Under the pieces are notes generated by a model. It saw only the letters and a list, made by a program, of their open reading frames with translations. It was not told where the DNA came from and made no database searches. A DNA stretch of 62,000 bases from Acanthaster planci (taxonomy: Eukaryota; Echinodermata; Asteroidea; Valvatida; Acanthasteridae), in contig NW_019091447.1 in the NCBI RefSeq assembly GCF_001949145.1, forward strand, positions 194,859-256,858, written 5' to 3'. Made by a program: the position numbers and the translations under genes. Of this stretch, positions 44,080-55,793 are shown in pieces. Within the stretch, counting starts at the first letter, position 1. The number at the start of each line of letters is the position of its first letter.

Positions 44080-47000
44080 CGCATGACGAGCACTCCGCTT
44101 CACTTGTATGAAAGCGCCGCGCAGGGCTCCCACACGTTCCATTGTTGTTGCAATCAACATTTTGCATGCCAGATTTTCCCCGTTTTTTAACATCAAACTT
44201 CATCTAATGGAGATAGAGTTTCTCTTAGCAACTGGTTGCTGCCTGTTTTTATTGGAGGAAAATGTCAATAGTGATTGGTACCCAACCTGTTGTGTTAAGG
44301 AACAGAGCGAGTGTCGGGAAGGGAAAAGATGTGAAGGTAGGGATGAAGGCACATAATGCTTGCGTGCGCGTCGCGGTAGACCTGCGCGTCGGCAAAATAA
44401 AGACGTTTTTATTTGGTAAAATACAATGCCCAAAACCTGCCAAACTTGCTTGATTGACTAGAATCCTGCTCACGGCGTAAGTTTAACGTGTTTTAGATGG
44501 AGCACGGTTGAGTAATATGTACAATAAAGACATGAGGCCCCCATGAATTTCTAGTCGGGCACTCTTTTTCAGATGCCATCATTTATGAACTAAGCTTGCC
44601 CAGATTAAAAGCCTGCTGTTCGAGTGAGAGGAAAAAAGAAACTTTTCCTCAAAAATCAACTTGTGAATTCATGCTTGTCATATTTTGTGGCCTTTTTTAT
44701 TAGCACAGAGTTGTTTAATCACACTTTTCATAATACCAAGGCCATGTGCACATGTGCGTGTACATTATTTCTATGGAAAAAAGAGAGGGATAAAAAAACG
44801 CGTCGTTGAACCACTTTTGGCGCCGGCCTCTGGCCAGAAACCGGAGACTTGGGGGGGGGGCTTAGTGGACAAATATGGTCGAGCTTTACGGATCTGCAGT
44901 AGATAAGTTGCTGCCTCTTGTTCTTATAGACACTCCAAAAGTCAGTGGCCTTTGTGAAAGCACCATTAAGCTTCCAATAAGATTGGTACGAATGGTTCAT
45001 GAGTGCATTTTATTTTTAATGTGAAGAATTCTCGGCGAGAGATCATACACTCACCAGTAAATCCAGGAATGACACTGTCGTATACAAAACCTAAGGAGGT
45101 TCAGCAATTACAAAGCCGTCTCTGCTTAAAATACCTTTGCAACGGGGGGGGGTCGTTTTTGACAATGTATACACTTTTACGGGGATCCCTGGCAATACGT
45201 ATATTTTAATCTCCATTATTGTCATGAAATTAATGTACTTTCGCAAATACCTACCGTTACCAGCTTTCATTAATCGAAAATCGTGAAATAAATAACCTAT
45301 TACCCCAACCATTTAAAGTCTCACCATAATGCAGTACCAGCGCCATTGGTGTGAAGAGTCATAAATAACATGGTCTACACATTCGTAGGGGGGGGGGGGT
45401 TCGGAACATCACGTTTAATTGTCTTGCGCTCGGGGCACTGAGGGTCTAAGGTCAGCATTTTGTGCATGTACATATTTTACGAACGTTCTCTTATACCCAA
45501 TCCTACTGAGTATTCCTGTATATCTGACTAGATGGGATAATTTATCTCCTTTTTTTCCCTCTGGACCAACATCACACAACATCTCTTTTCATTGTGGTAT
45601 GTGCCATTCGATATGGCATTAAGACTATGCACATCAAATATGCCAATATACATAGAGCAATAATTCGCTTTTTTATGAGTTTGCCTTTTCATTTTCTACG
45701 AGGCATGCATGGATGAGTAGCCATTATAAGCGAAAAGTGACATAGCACTATTTTATAGTGTTATTGACATTAAGGGACGATGGTATAAAGCATGAAAGTT
45801 AATTTTGAAAAGTGAAAATTAGTATGCGAAATGCATGCGGGAAGGAGTTGGTACATACATGCCTTCTGTGCAAGGGTGCTGTGAGTCTAACAAGTCGGCA
45901 TTTCATACGAGAGTACTGTATCGATACCCCCGGCAATATTCCTTTAGAGGCGTTCTAAAAGATTTAGAAAATAATCACGCATTCGGTCTAGATAGAGGTT
46001 CTTGGTGGCACTGCCAACATTTGTCAGGCATTTCGCAGGCATTCCTTCCATGACAATAAAACGTCCGGAGTTCAGCTGTGAGGATATTTTGTTGGCCTCA
46101 CTCGTAACTTCGAGCAAGTGCCACTGACAGCCAGTGGATGGTAGTTTCTGGCGTTATTTCAGTACAAGCTTCGACGAGTGTGGGGATAATATGAACAATA
46201 GAACCATAAAGCTAACGGTGAAAAATACATTTGAAGATATTTTTTGACTCGTTATTATCAACACGTGACTGTATTTATAACTCAAAACATCAAAGGAGCC
46301 GAATTATTGGCAATGGAGGGAGGGACGGCATGTAACCATTGCGTTAGGACTCTATCGACAGGTTAGCGTATGTTGAACTTAATGCAACTTTGGAAGACCG
46401 CAACAACAGAGGGCAGCAGACATATTTTCGTCTTACCTTGACCAGCTTCGCGTGCAATCGGTGCACCATTTCAACCCCGAAAACATACTGTACGTTTTAG
46501 CAGAAACTTTGCTATTCAAGAAATATCCGTAGCGCCCTCTTTGCCAAAGAATGATAGCGACTGAAGCTCTAACTTGCTCAGTTGCGAAAAACAGTTTTGG
46601 ACATCATGTTAAATGTTAGAACTTACAGCATGGTGGTGTTGTTTCTCAAGGGCTTTGGAGAGGTTTACTTACATGAACAGAGTGAAATTGTAAACGTTGG
46701 GACATAGAACACGCTTTATTTTTTTGAGGGCTTCTGTGAGTGGGAAGTTTACTTAAATGGAGAGAGTGGAATAAAACAGTAAGCCACTTGTGTAAAATAT
46801 TTTGTGCAAGAGCCCAGCCACTTTGTTCATGCTCTATGATTCATCATTTGAAGACTAAAATCTGGCACAGGTATTGAGTACCTGATTTTTGGGTGGGGGA
46901 TCGAATGTACATAATATGCAACAAATTGTACTTAGGGCGAGCGAAAACGAAAGATATTACCGACTTGATAGAGCACAACCCACCGCCACCACTCGGAACA

Positions 47001-49236
47001 GACTGGGCCACACGGAAATCAACCTCGTGCTCTGCTGACAAAAGCATTACTTCTGCCCAGCAGCAGTGAGCGGTCGCGACTAAAGTTTGGAAACGAGCAG
47101 GACTAAATGAATACAATGTGGATCGATTTCTATCAGGTTTAAGGCCACCTCGCTCATGGTCAAATGCGCGGCAAGATCACGTTCGCAGAGCAAGGGAACA
47201 AATTTAGGTTTGCACCCGGGGCGGGGATTGGATGGCATGATGAGGGGGAGAGGGGGTTAACAGGTATATGATGGCTATTGGTTTCATCTCCCATTTATTT
47301 TCTTATTCGTCCGCCTACCAAAAAGAAATATAACCTCTATCCCTTCGACGCTTCGTGCGATTTTGAAAATCACAGAATAGAAATCCTAGGCATTGAAACG
47401 CAAGTTGATGTAAAAAAATTAACAAAAGTTGCTTGAAAACAAAACTGATAAAAATAAAATGAACGAAGAATTATTAATATATGACATACATGTTAAAAAA
47501 TTCTAAACGCTCGCCATGGCATTAAAAAGATTAGGAACATCAGCAACGAAGAAGGAAAAATATAGCTGCACGTTGACATGCTAATAATATTAAGTGCGGC
47601 TTGTGCAAAGACTACAGTACAAAAAGGACTGTTTATATATTTTTGGCAGAAAGAGATTCATATTCACTTGAGCCAAATTCTGTTTACGAAATATGAAATG
47701 AAATTTAAGATGGAGAAGTCTGCAGGAGATGTAAAGGGGTGGGCGAATGCAATAATCTGACCGCATATTATCTTCCTGTATAAACAGGTGACGCTAAATT
47801 AAAATCGAAATGTTGGAAAAACAATTCCCACTTCCCCAAAATGCAGACCTTGGGGACTTTTTATCAAGGTCTTCTTTTATTACGTCACCCTCGTACTTTG
47901 CTCTATGGGGCTTTGCACACTAAGAATGAAAACTAAAGGCAAAAGAATACTTCCCTAAAGAGTTGAAGCATTTCACTTTAGCTGAAGGGCACAACGATTA
48001 GGTATTTTTTGGTATCGATAAATTGTGATGGTTTAATAGTTGCACAGTATACTCAGTGAGGATAGAATTTATATTCACGTTTCAGACGAAGAAGAAATAC
48101 TCAAAACCTACAGGAAAATGCAATCGTCATTCAGAAAGACCTGGCCCAGTGCACCTGCCCAAAAAAATGGTAAATAAAAAAAAAAACTCTATTGCTCTCA
48201 AACCTAAAAGTCTATGGGATTGTACACATATTCCCTCAATGCACTGTGCATGTGGACTGCCATCAGCGCTGTTATGGCAATGCGACGCCAACTGTACGAT
48301 GAAAAATGAAACCCTGCAATGACGACAATGCATGACAAGAAATGCTTCACGTGATAAGCGCAGTTCTGTTTAGAGAGAACCGTTGAATCTACTGGATGCA
48401 AGCCGTGCGGACGGACGAGCAAGCCATCATAACTCGGGCTCTCCAAAATCTGTATAGCGCCTGGATGCAGCAGATAGAATAGTAAGATAACAAAAGCCCT
48501 ACGGAAATAACACTGGATGGCTGCACAATAAACGTACACCGCACCCGATGATTTCATCTTGGTGTGTGAAAAAACATCGTGCCAGTACCGTGAATTAAAA
48601 GGGACAGTTGATGCGGGGTGCAACCATTGTGGAGTTAGACTGCACCGAAGCGAAATGAAAATATAGGAGAGCAGGCGATGGGAAATTAAAGAGCAGTATT
48701 GGCTTTGTTATCTAAACTGAACTCATAGGGACCTGTCCTGTTTGACAAGGCATTGTCGCCATTTCAGGGACGTGGCATCACCTTTACTCCTTGCGTTGAT
48801 GCTCACACGTTGTTTGATCCACGTTGTTGTCGACCCAATTGCAGGAATGGGCAACATTGCATCGGGAATAATGGAGTGATGGCTGCGTGGATTAATCAGC
48901 CCTGCATCATGGCTTTGCGCTTCGAACTTGCCAGGTACGAGTAGGAGCAACAGCGGCAGGCGGAGGCTGGCATCCTGCACTACCGTTGCCATGGATACCG
49001 GGCTCTATTTCAGGCCGGCCGTCTTCATTTGCGTGAGGGAACTTCAGAGCTGGACCCACGATGTGTCACCGAGCCCTCCTCTGCGACGAGGTATCGTGAC
49101 TGGTACTTCCCGTCAAGCATCAGGTTTCTCAGACTCGCCCTAAAAAGGTCCCTGTTTTATTTGCTTGTCTTTACTTGACAAGGGAAAGAAAAAAATTCTA
49201 CCAAACTCGGGATTTATTGAAACTGAGTGATCAGTG
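44080..49236. other. Head-to-head intergenic region
   Basis: About 5 kb between the inferred promoters of the receptor (minus) and the alpha-arrestin gene (plus). It contains G homopolymers (44851-44860 and 45388-45399) and only short, composition-poor open frames. I see no gene or RNA. Enhancers are possible but cannot be recognised by eye. Confidence 0.5.
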
Positions 49237-49244
49237 TATATAAA
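49237..49244 (+). promoter_or_regulatory. Candidate TATA box of the alpha-arrestin gene
   Basis: TATATAAA lies about 280 bases upstream of the start codon, and a GC box (GGGGGGCGGGAC, near 49478-49489) sits between them. Transcription would start near 49270. Inferred from motif and spacing only. Confidence 0.4.
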
Positions 49245-49517
49245 TCAGTGCTTTACCACTCTTAATGCACGCCGTAGGACCTCGGTTGTACTCAATAAAA
49301 ATGATAAATTAATAACGGTGAACTTGCGGTAAACATCAGCACAGGCCGGACTAATTTTCCCTTGTTTCGATCTGGTAAAGTTGCCAGTACATCCCACAAA
49401 TCACATGACGCTCTGCACTGAGAATCACCATGGCTTACAGGGAGATTGCGGAGTAGTGTCGTAAATTTCATCTACGAGGGGGGCGGGACGATTACTCAAG
49501 TGTCCACTATGTTTAAC

Positions 49518-49635
49518 ATGGGCGCAGTGAAGGCCTTTGATGTCTTTCTGGACGACGAGTTGGAGGTTTATCATATCGGCGAGTCTATGAAGGGACGAGT
49601 GGTGGTATCGCTGACCAAGGACCTGGCGATGAAAG
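49518..49635 (+). CDS. Arrestin domain-containing protein, exon 1
   Basis: Start of an alpha-arrestin (ARRDC family), a cytosolic adaptor that in known members links membrane cargo to NEDD4-type ubiquitin ligases. The exon encodes MGAVKAFDVFLDDELEVYHI and then GESMKGRVVVSLTKDLAMK, the first strands of the N-terminal arrestin fold; G-E-x-x-x-G-R-V-x-V is the family signature. The chosen ATG has good context (AACATGG). An in-frame ATG three codons upstream (49509) is an alternative. Donor AAAG|GTAATC leaves phase 1. Any PPxY motifs would be in later exons outside the window. Confidence 0.88.
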
Positions 49636-52491
49636 GTAATCTAGGGGAATTAAGGAAGAAACCTTTAATTAAGTAAGCCTACAGACCATAATGCATCTCA
49701 GCCCTGGACACTGTTGGCTATCTCAAAAACATAGTCTTGTCCGTGGTAGCGCAATCACTTTCTTTTTTCGCATTTTTTTACCAATAACGAGCAGGGTTGT
49801 CCATGTGGTTGATCCTACAAAAGTGGTGATTCTGCGAGCATCTTCAAAGCGCAAGCTGCCACCAAATTTGCTCTTGATATCTAATTCAAGCAAAAAGATG
49901 CAATAGAAACACGGCGATTGTTCACTAAAATATGAAGTAGAAGATAGGAAATCAATTACCTTTAATAACCTCCACAAAATGACATATAAGCCCTGCCATC
50001 ATCAAACAGATTTATGAAACAAAAGATAAAATGATGGGGTATTTATGCGCATGCATATAATGCTCCTTTGAGATTTACACGCAATATTCTGACAATGAAT
50101 TCAAAGGACTGTATAAAATCAATGGTCCTGCCGGGTATACAATGCATACAAATGAGACTGAACATCAAGCCAAACGATTCATTCTCGGCATCAGAAAGAG
50201 AAGAGATGCCACTTGGGCTTCGACGGAACAACCGGATCGTGAGCATATCGTAGATAAGATCAGGAGCGGCCCGTCACTCGAGCCCTACGCGCGCTGATAG
50301 GACATTTGAACTAAAGAGGCTTGGGTTTAAAGTCACAACATGATACGTGAGTTCAGTCCATTCCCTCCTGTCATAACGGATTTCGATACGGACCGTCTGT
50401 TTTTATGCATATGCAGTAGTCACATTGAGACAAAGCAGACTGGATTAATGCGCTACGCGTTGGGTTCTGAGAAGTGGTAATATCATTGTTCTGGGAGTTG
50501 CATATTCCCAGATGGTACTTTACAAAATGTTTTGTTCTTTTTACCGGGAAAGCATCGGTCCTGAGACGACTATGTGCTCTTCGGGCTCATCTTTCATATC
50601 GGCAGCACTCCAACTTGAGCTCCACGCAAACCTGGGAAAGAATACATCCCAAAATAGTTTGTATTGGAGAGGAAAGCGAGTTCGTGTAAGGATTTTTTCT
50701 CTCTGGAAACATCCTTGGGTAGTGAAGATGTAGGTTGTTGTTGAGAAAGCCCTTCGCTAGCAGGTCACGAAGCGATCATAATTTGCCGTGGTGTGTTTGT
50801 CGGAGATGGATCTAGATCCCATGCATCGTTTTTGACAGCGCTGTGGCAGATTCTGCATAATTAATTGCACGGCCCAGACTGACATAAAAGCCAACCGGCA
50901 GACAGAGCAAATTTCCAACCGCCGTGGAAACGGCACTGACATTCGAAAGAGAACCACTCAATACACAAACCCCTAATGACACAGAAGAAAAAGGTCTACG
51001 GAACCCCTCTGAAGACAGCCCTCCGGGAAGTTAATATAATTCTTGAAAATCTCGTTCAGCAGAGTTGTAGAAGCTTTACAGCACTGGTTATTATTATGTC
51101 AAGGGGCCTTATTGGCGCGTGCCTTTTCTAGCACGTGTATTCTCGTTGCCTGATTTGCCAAATGCAAAATGTACTAATTTCTTATCAAACCTGAGAAAGA
51201 CAGAAAGAAAACACTGAACTTGCTAAACGATATTTTCTGCTTAACGAATCCCTGATACTTGGTTTCAGGGGTGAATAAAATTACAGCCCAAGGACTGCCG
51301 TTGCTCGCTGATGAAAAGAATTTCGGTACAAATACGAAGCCTGATCGTTTTCCTTATATATGTGGTATTTCATTTCCATTTGTGCATGCAGGTTTAAACA
51401 TCATCATTGTCTTTGCCGTGGAAACCATAAATCTTTGAGTTGAAATTTATGACCTAAACAATTTTTTTTTGCGTATTTTCTTCGTTATCAGATTTCAGAG
51501 CCACAGTCAATTAAAACGTGAAAATTTTCAGTTAGGGCCGAGTAGGTCATTTCTCACCCAGCGTGCCGTGCATAAATAGATACGCCACAGCGGCATGCAC
51601 TCATTGTATGCCTGCCATTTATATTTTTTCATAAAGGGGCGCAATATCAACTGTCTTCTTGTGATAAGGTCATTTGCCTTTTATTCCACGACATGCCAGT
51701 ATGACCTCGACGATGCAGCCAGCTATTTCACTAATGATAAGGCAGCTTACCATCATTAGCTACGCAGGGTGGCCTAACTTTCTTTGTCTTTGGCGGTCGA
51801 TCAATACCTCGGTTGTTGCATCTGGCCGGCTGCAAGGCAGCTCATTAGTTGGGTATAATTGCTGATCACTGCTGTTTGAAATGCAGACGAAACCACGACA
51901 CAACTGACAAAAATCGAACTGAGGCAGAGGCACTTGCTGGAATTACCCTCAGGAAGATATTGTTTCGTAACTTCCGTCTGGCAAGTATAGTGCACACCCC
52001 ACGCAAACATACAGGAAAACGCTCAGCCGAATGCCAAAATCAAAGTACTTCAAAAGAAAACAAAGTGAAGATAAAGAAATGTCATGTCTCTTAGAGTAAG
52101 AACATGGAAAAAACGAGACATTATAAAAGCGGCATGTCTGTTTTCCTCTTCTAAATCTTTAAACAAAAAAAAAATAACTAATTAATTTGTAGTTCGTTTC
52201 TAGTTGCTTATTAAATTGAAATTACTGCTCCAGCCCACATGAGCAGCACAGATTTATCGCCGCCCAAATCAACTCTGCTGCTTTTGATTACCCCGTCTTG
52301 AACGTTACACAATTAATCGTAGAGACGTGCAAAACAGGTTTATTGTTCCTCTCTGTTGTCCAAAGGAACGTGATTTAATAAAGTCCATCGAAACAGACGA
52401 GTTACATCTAAACTTTAATAATATCTCAGTTTCTCACTTGACGTAATCACATAGGACGATAAATAAAAACGTAAAGGACAGTCCTGCGTAG

Positions 52492-52643
52492 ATTGTAAAC
52501 GCAAGTTGTCATTGTAAACGCGAGTTGTCATTGTAAACGCAAGTTGTCATTGTAAACGCGAATTGTCATTGTAAACGCGAATTGTCATTGTAAACGCGAG
52601 TTGTCATTGTAAACGCGAGTTGTCATTGTAAACGCGAGTTGTC
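52492..52643. repeat. 19-bp minisatellite, eight copies
   Basis: Eight head-to-tail units of ATTGTAAACGCGAGTTGTC, varying only at two purine positions (GCAAG, GCGAG, GCGAA). The array is very homogeneous, which suggests recent expansion. It lies within the alpha-arrestin intron 1. Confidence 0.95.
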
Positions 52644-55220
52644 ATTCTGGTCTATACACTTGTGAAATCGTTATTCAAAACAACAAGAAGTTAAAACAGG
52701 CATCATGGCGATTAGCTAAATCCACAAAATAGTCAGTTGTATTTTTTCTGGAGTAAAGCACCACAGGTAGAATCCATTTAAAGAAGTTAAGACCCTTTCC
52801 ATGCATGCAGCCACCGTCTTGAAAATTATTGAAACCTTATGCGGTAATACAGAACTTAATCCACTAGTGTGTGCAGCTCGAAAATAAACACTTCTACAGT
52901 ACCTGGCTGAAAACCATCTCTTGTAAAATATTAGTTATGTAGGCCTATTTGCTGTAAAATAAATTCATTTTAGGATAACGTGGTTTTTCGATTCGCTGCA
53001 GAAAAACGAGATAAACAGACACACGTCAGGATGAAGGAGATGTTATCTTTGGAACAATGAGCTTCGCGGGGTCATTCAGCTATTTGGTCTTTCCTTTTCT
53101 TTCATTTAAAAGATTGTTATTATAAGAAAGGTGCGTGGTATTTGAAAACCCAGGACCCATGTTTACCCATTTGACAGTCAAGCCGTTTTAGCTCATTGTT
53201 TGATCTTAAAAGCAATATGGCCCTTATAAGCAGTTAAAATATTCCCAGCATTTCCACTGTTGTGCGACAGCGTGAATCTTTCTACATATATGTATTATGT
53301 GATTATAGTGACCAACCTAAAAAAAATGGCGGTGAACGCGCCAAGGCTTAACCATGAAAACTGTGACCTTCGCATGTACTTGAGCGAAAATTATACTTGG
53401 AGCGAGTGCAGATATTGGATTTTTCGGGGTTGAATTAATAGTGTGCTTACTTTGATAGCTTAATTTGTTGGACTCTGGTTCGCTTGACCTTTAAAGTATG
53501 GTGTATATTAAGAACAGGGCTCGATTCAGTTTGTCGCTTTATTTCCTACAAATAGTAAGTATACCTGGATCCGCAATGCCGGGTCATCTATTCTGAGCGA
53601 AAGCATTGGTTTTTGCGACTCAGTTCTAGTGGCCCTCGAGAAGTTACGAAATTTTGTAAGAGCAAATAACACACAGAGACCACTTTACAGTGCTATTTGA
53701 AAGTGTGCATAGATATTATTCCGGACATACGACTTTTGAAGACATACAACTTGAGGACGTACAGTGTCCTCGTAAACCAAATGTGAACAAAAACAACACA
53801 GGATTGAATAATTCGCTTGAACATAGCATTTTCATGTCAATGATGACGTGAAGCCAGTGTCTGTTCAAGATATTTTTGACAAGCCAAACATTTTCTAGAA
53901 ACGCAACAGTGTTTGTGATGCTTATAGCATTTCGATCAAGAAAGTGTCCTTTTCCCAAGAAATATCGTACTTTAGTCTGATAATCGTTTCGACTAATATG
54001 TGTCTGGTTCCCTTAAGGTAGATGGCTGGCAACCCATTTATTTCTCAGTGTGTAGAGATGTTTCCAGCCTAACCCCATCAAACCCGACACGCTTGAGCAA
54101 TCGCCTGTAGATGAATTTAATTTTTTTCCAGTACAAATGTAGTCCTACTAGTTCACAGAAACACGCAATCATTCATTAGCACCACAAACAGTCTATGAAG
54201 TATAAACAGCAAAGTAATCATAGTTGTGGGAGTGATGTGTTCATATCCTGCAGCCAAATTTGTTAGAACCATTGCAACATGAAATTTCATTCACGCAGAC
54301 CAAGGCGCAGCGTTGCCCAAAGCCATGGCTATTGTCATGTCTGCTCCATGTGTGAATTATAGGTAATGTGATTAATTTCCTTGCCCCCGTTGATACTGTG
54401 GGAAAAAATCCCAGATGCAGCAGTCTAATCTTCTTTTAAAGGAACAGCGTGGATATATTGTAAACGAGATCGAGTATTTACCCCTCGGATTGCATCCTTT
54501 TTGCCGAATATTATGCGACGGCTACATGTTAAGGATTCTGTTGTACCAGTTTGTTTGGGTTTTGCGTTGATTTGCGGAAGACAAAGGAGTAGTGTTTACA
54601 GTTCTATAGCATCGCTATAGATAGAACTGGAAACGCTACAGTTCTATTTAGTAGTGATTTTATACAACGCACCCAGTAGAACAAATGCAATAAAAGGTGT
54701 TGTATAAAATCATAAATAAATAGAATTATAAATAGAACTGGAAACACTAAAAAGGTTTGGTCAATCAGAATTTTAAAATGAAAGGGAAGGGAATCGAAAA
54801 CAGACCAAAGCAACGGAATGAGAATCCCTGAAAATGAGGAATTAAAGATCAACAAATGTGTACCATTTTTTTTAAAGATCAAACATCAGGCCAAAAAGCG
54901 AAATAGGCAGTTAACTGAAAAAAGTACGAGTAAGAAACTAAGGTTTAAAAGAAACCACACCAAACATACCAGATACAAAATGAACATGGAAACCAAGTGA
55001 AATGAATGAAAGGCCGTGCCATGGGCTCCTCTGAAAAAAAAGCCCTATTTTTAACAATAATTTTGCGGAAGTCTTATATTCATCTGATAGGCCTACTTCA
55101 TGACCGTATCGTGAATAAATACTGCAACCCTAAGATGCAGATAAATACGTATAGAGAGAGCAGTGGGCCATTCTGGTAATGGATCGTGGCCTTTATGCTT
55201 GACAGCATTTATACATCTTC

Positions 55221-55793
55221 CTATAATAATATTGCACCACATATTACTAACTGCAATTCGGCAATTTGTGTCTTCTGCATTAGGTAGCGATACGCTATAC
55301 CCAGCTGGGCGTTATGGAAATAGTAGTAGTACACGGGTGTGGAGTGTGCCTTTTGATCCCAGTTGCGTTGCCACGGTAACGCGGGATCTTCTCTCCTTGA
55401 TAAATATCTCAAGGCAACCGTCATCATTTTTGTAGTCATCGATGCAATTGGTTTATGAGAGCCGCTGTAATTGCTTAGTGGCCCTTGTCCGTCAGTGCAG
55501 TCATATATTCTGGCACTCAGGTTTCCACTGATCCCATGTCTGGTTTTGCGTTCACTAACAATAGTTACACAACGTAATTCTCTTGAGATAGACCGGGGGG
55601 GGTTACCAGTGCTGTTTTCTGAGAATTCGATGTTTTGGCAGGATGTAAAAAAGATTAACTGAGTTTCAGTTGTCGACGCCAGATCTTCCCGAAGCTGCTC
55701 GGTCGCTGTGGCATCCTTTCCATTTTTCATCCTGTCATCCATGACAAAAATAAACATCTTGAGATGTGGTCTGTATACTCTGTGGACGATCAA
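55221..55793 (-). other. Unexplained 190-codon open frame
   Basis: One of the longest uninterrupted frames outside the recognised genes and the transposase. I do not recognise the product: no signal peptide, repeated motif or domain; ordinary mixed composition with a tyrosine run (VYYYYF). A plus-strand frame (55163-55435) overlaps it. It lies in an intron on the opposite strand. It may be chance, an old mobile-element fragment or a lineage-specific gene. Confidence 0.15.

Noticed and set aside
48204-48623. 139-codon minus-strand open frame in the intergenic region
   Set aside because: No recognisable motif, no promoter or poly(A) context, and overlapping open frames on the other strand.
52492-52643. 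CRISPR-like array
   Set aside because: Units are directly adjacent with no spacers, and the context is an animal intron.
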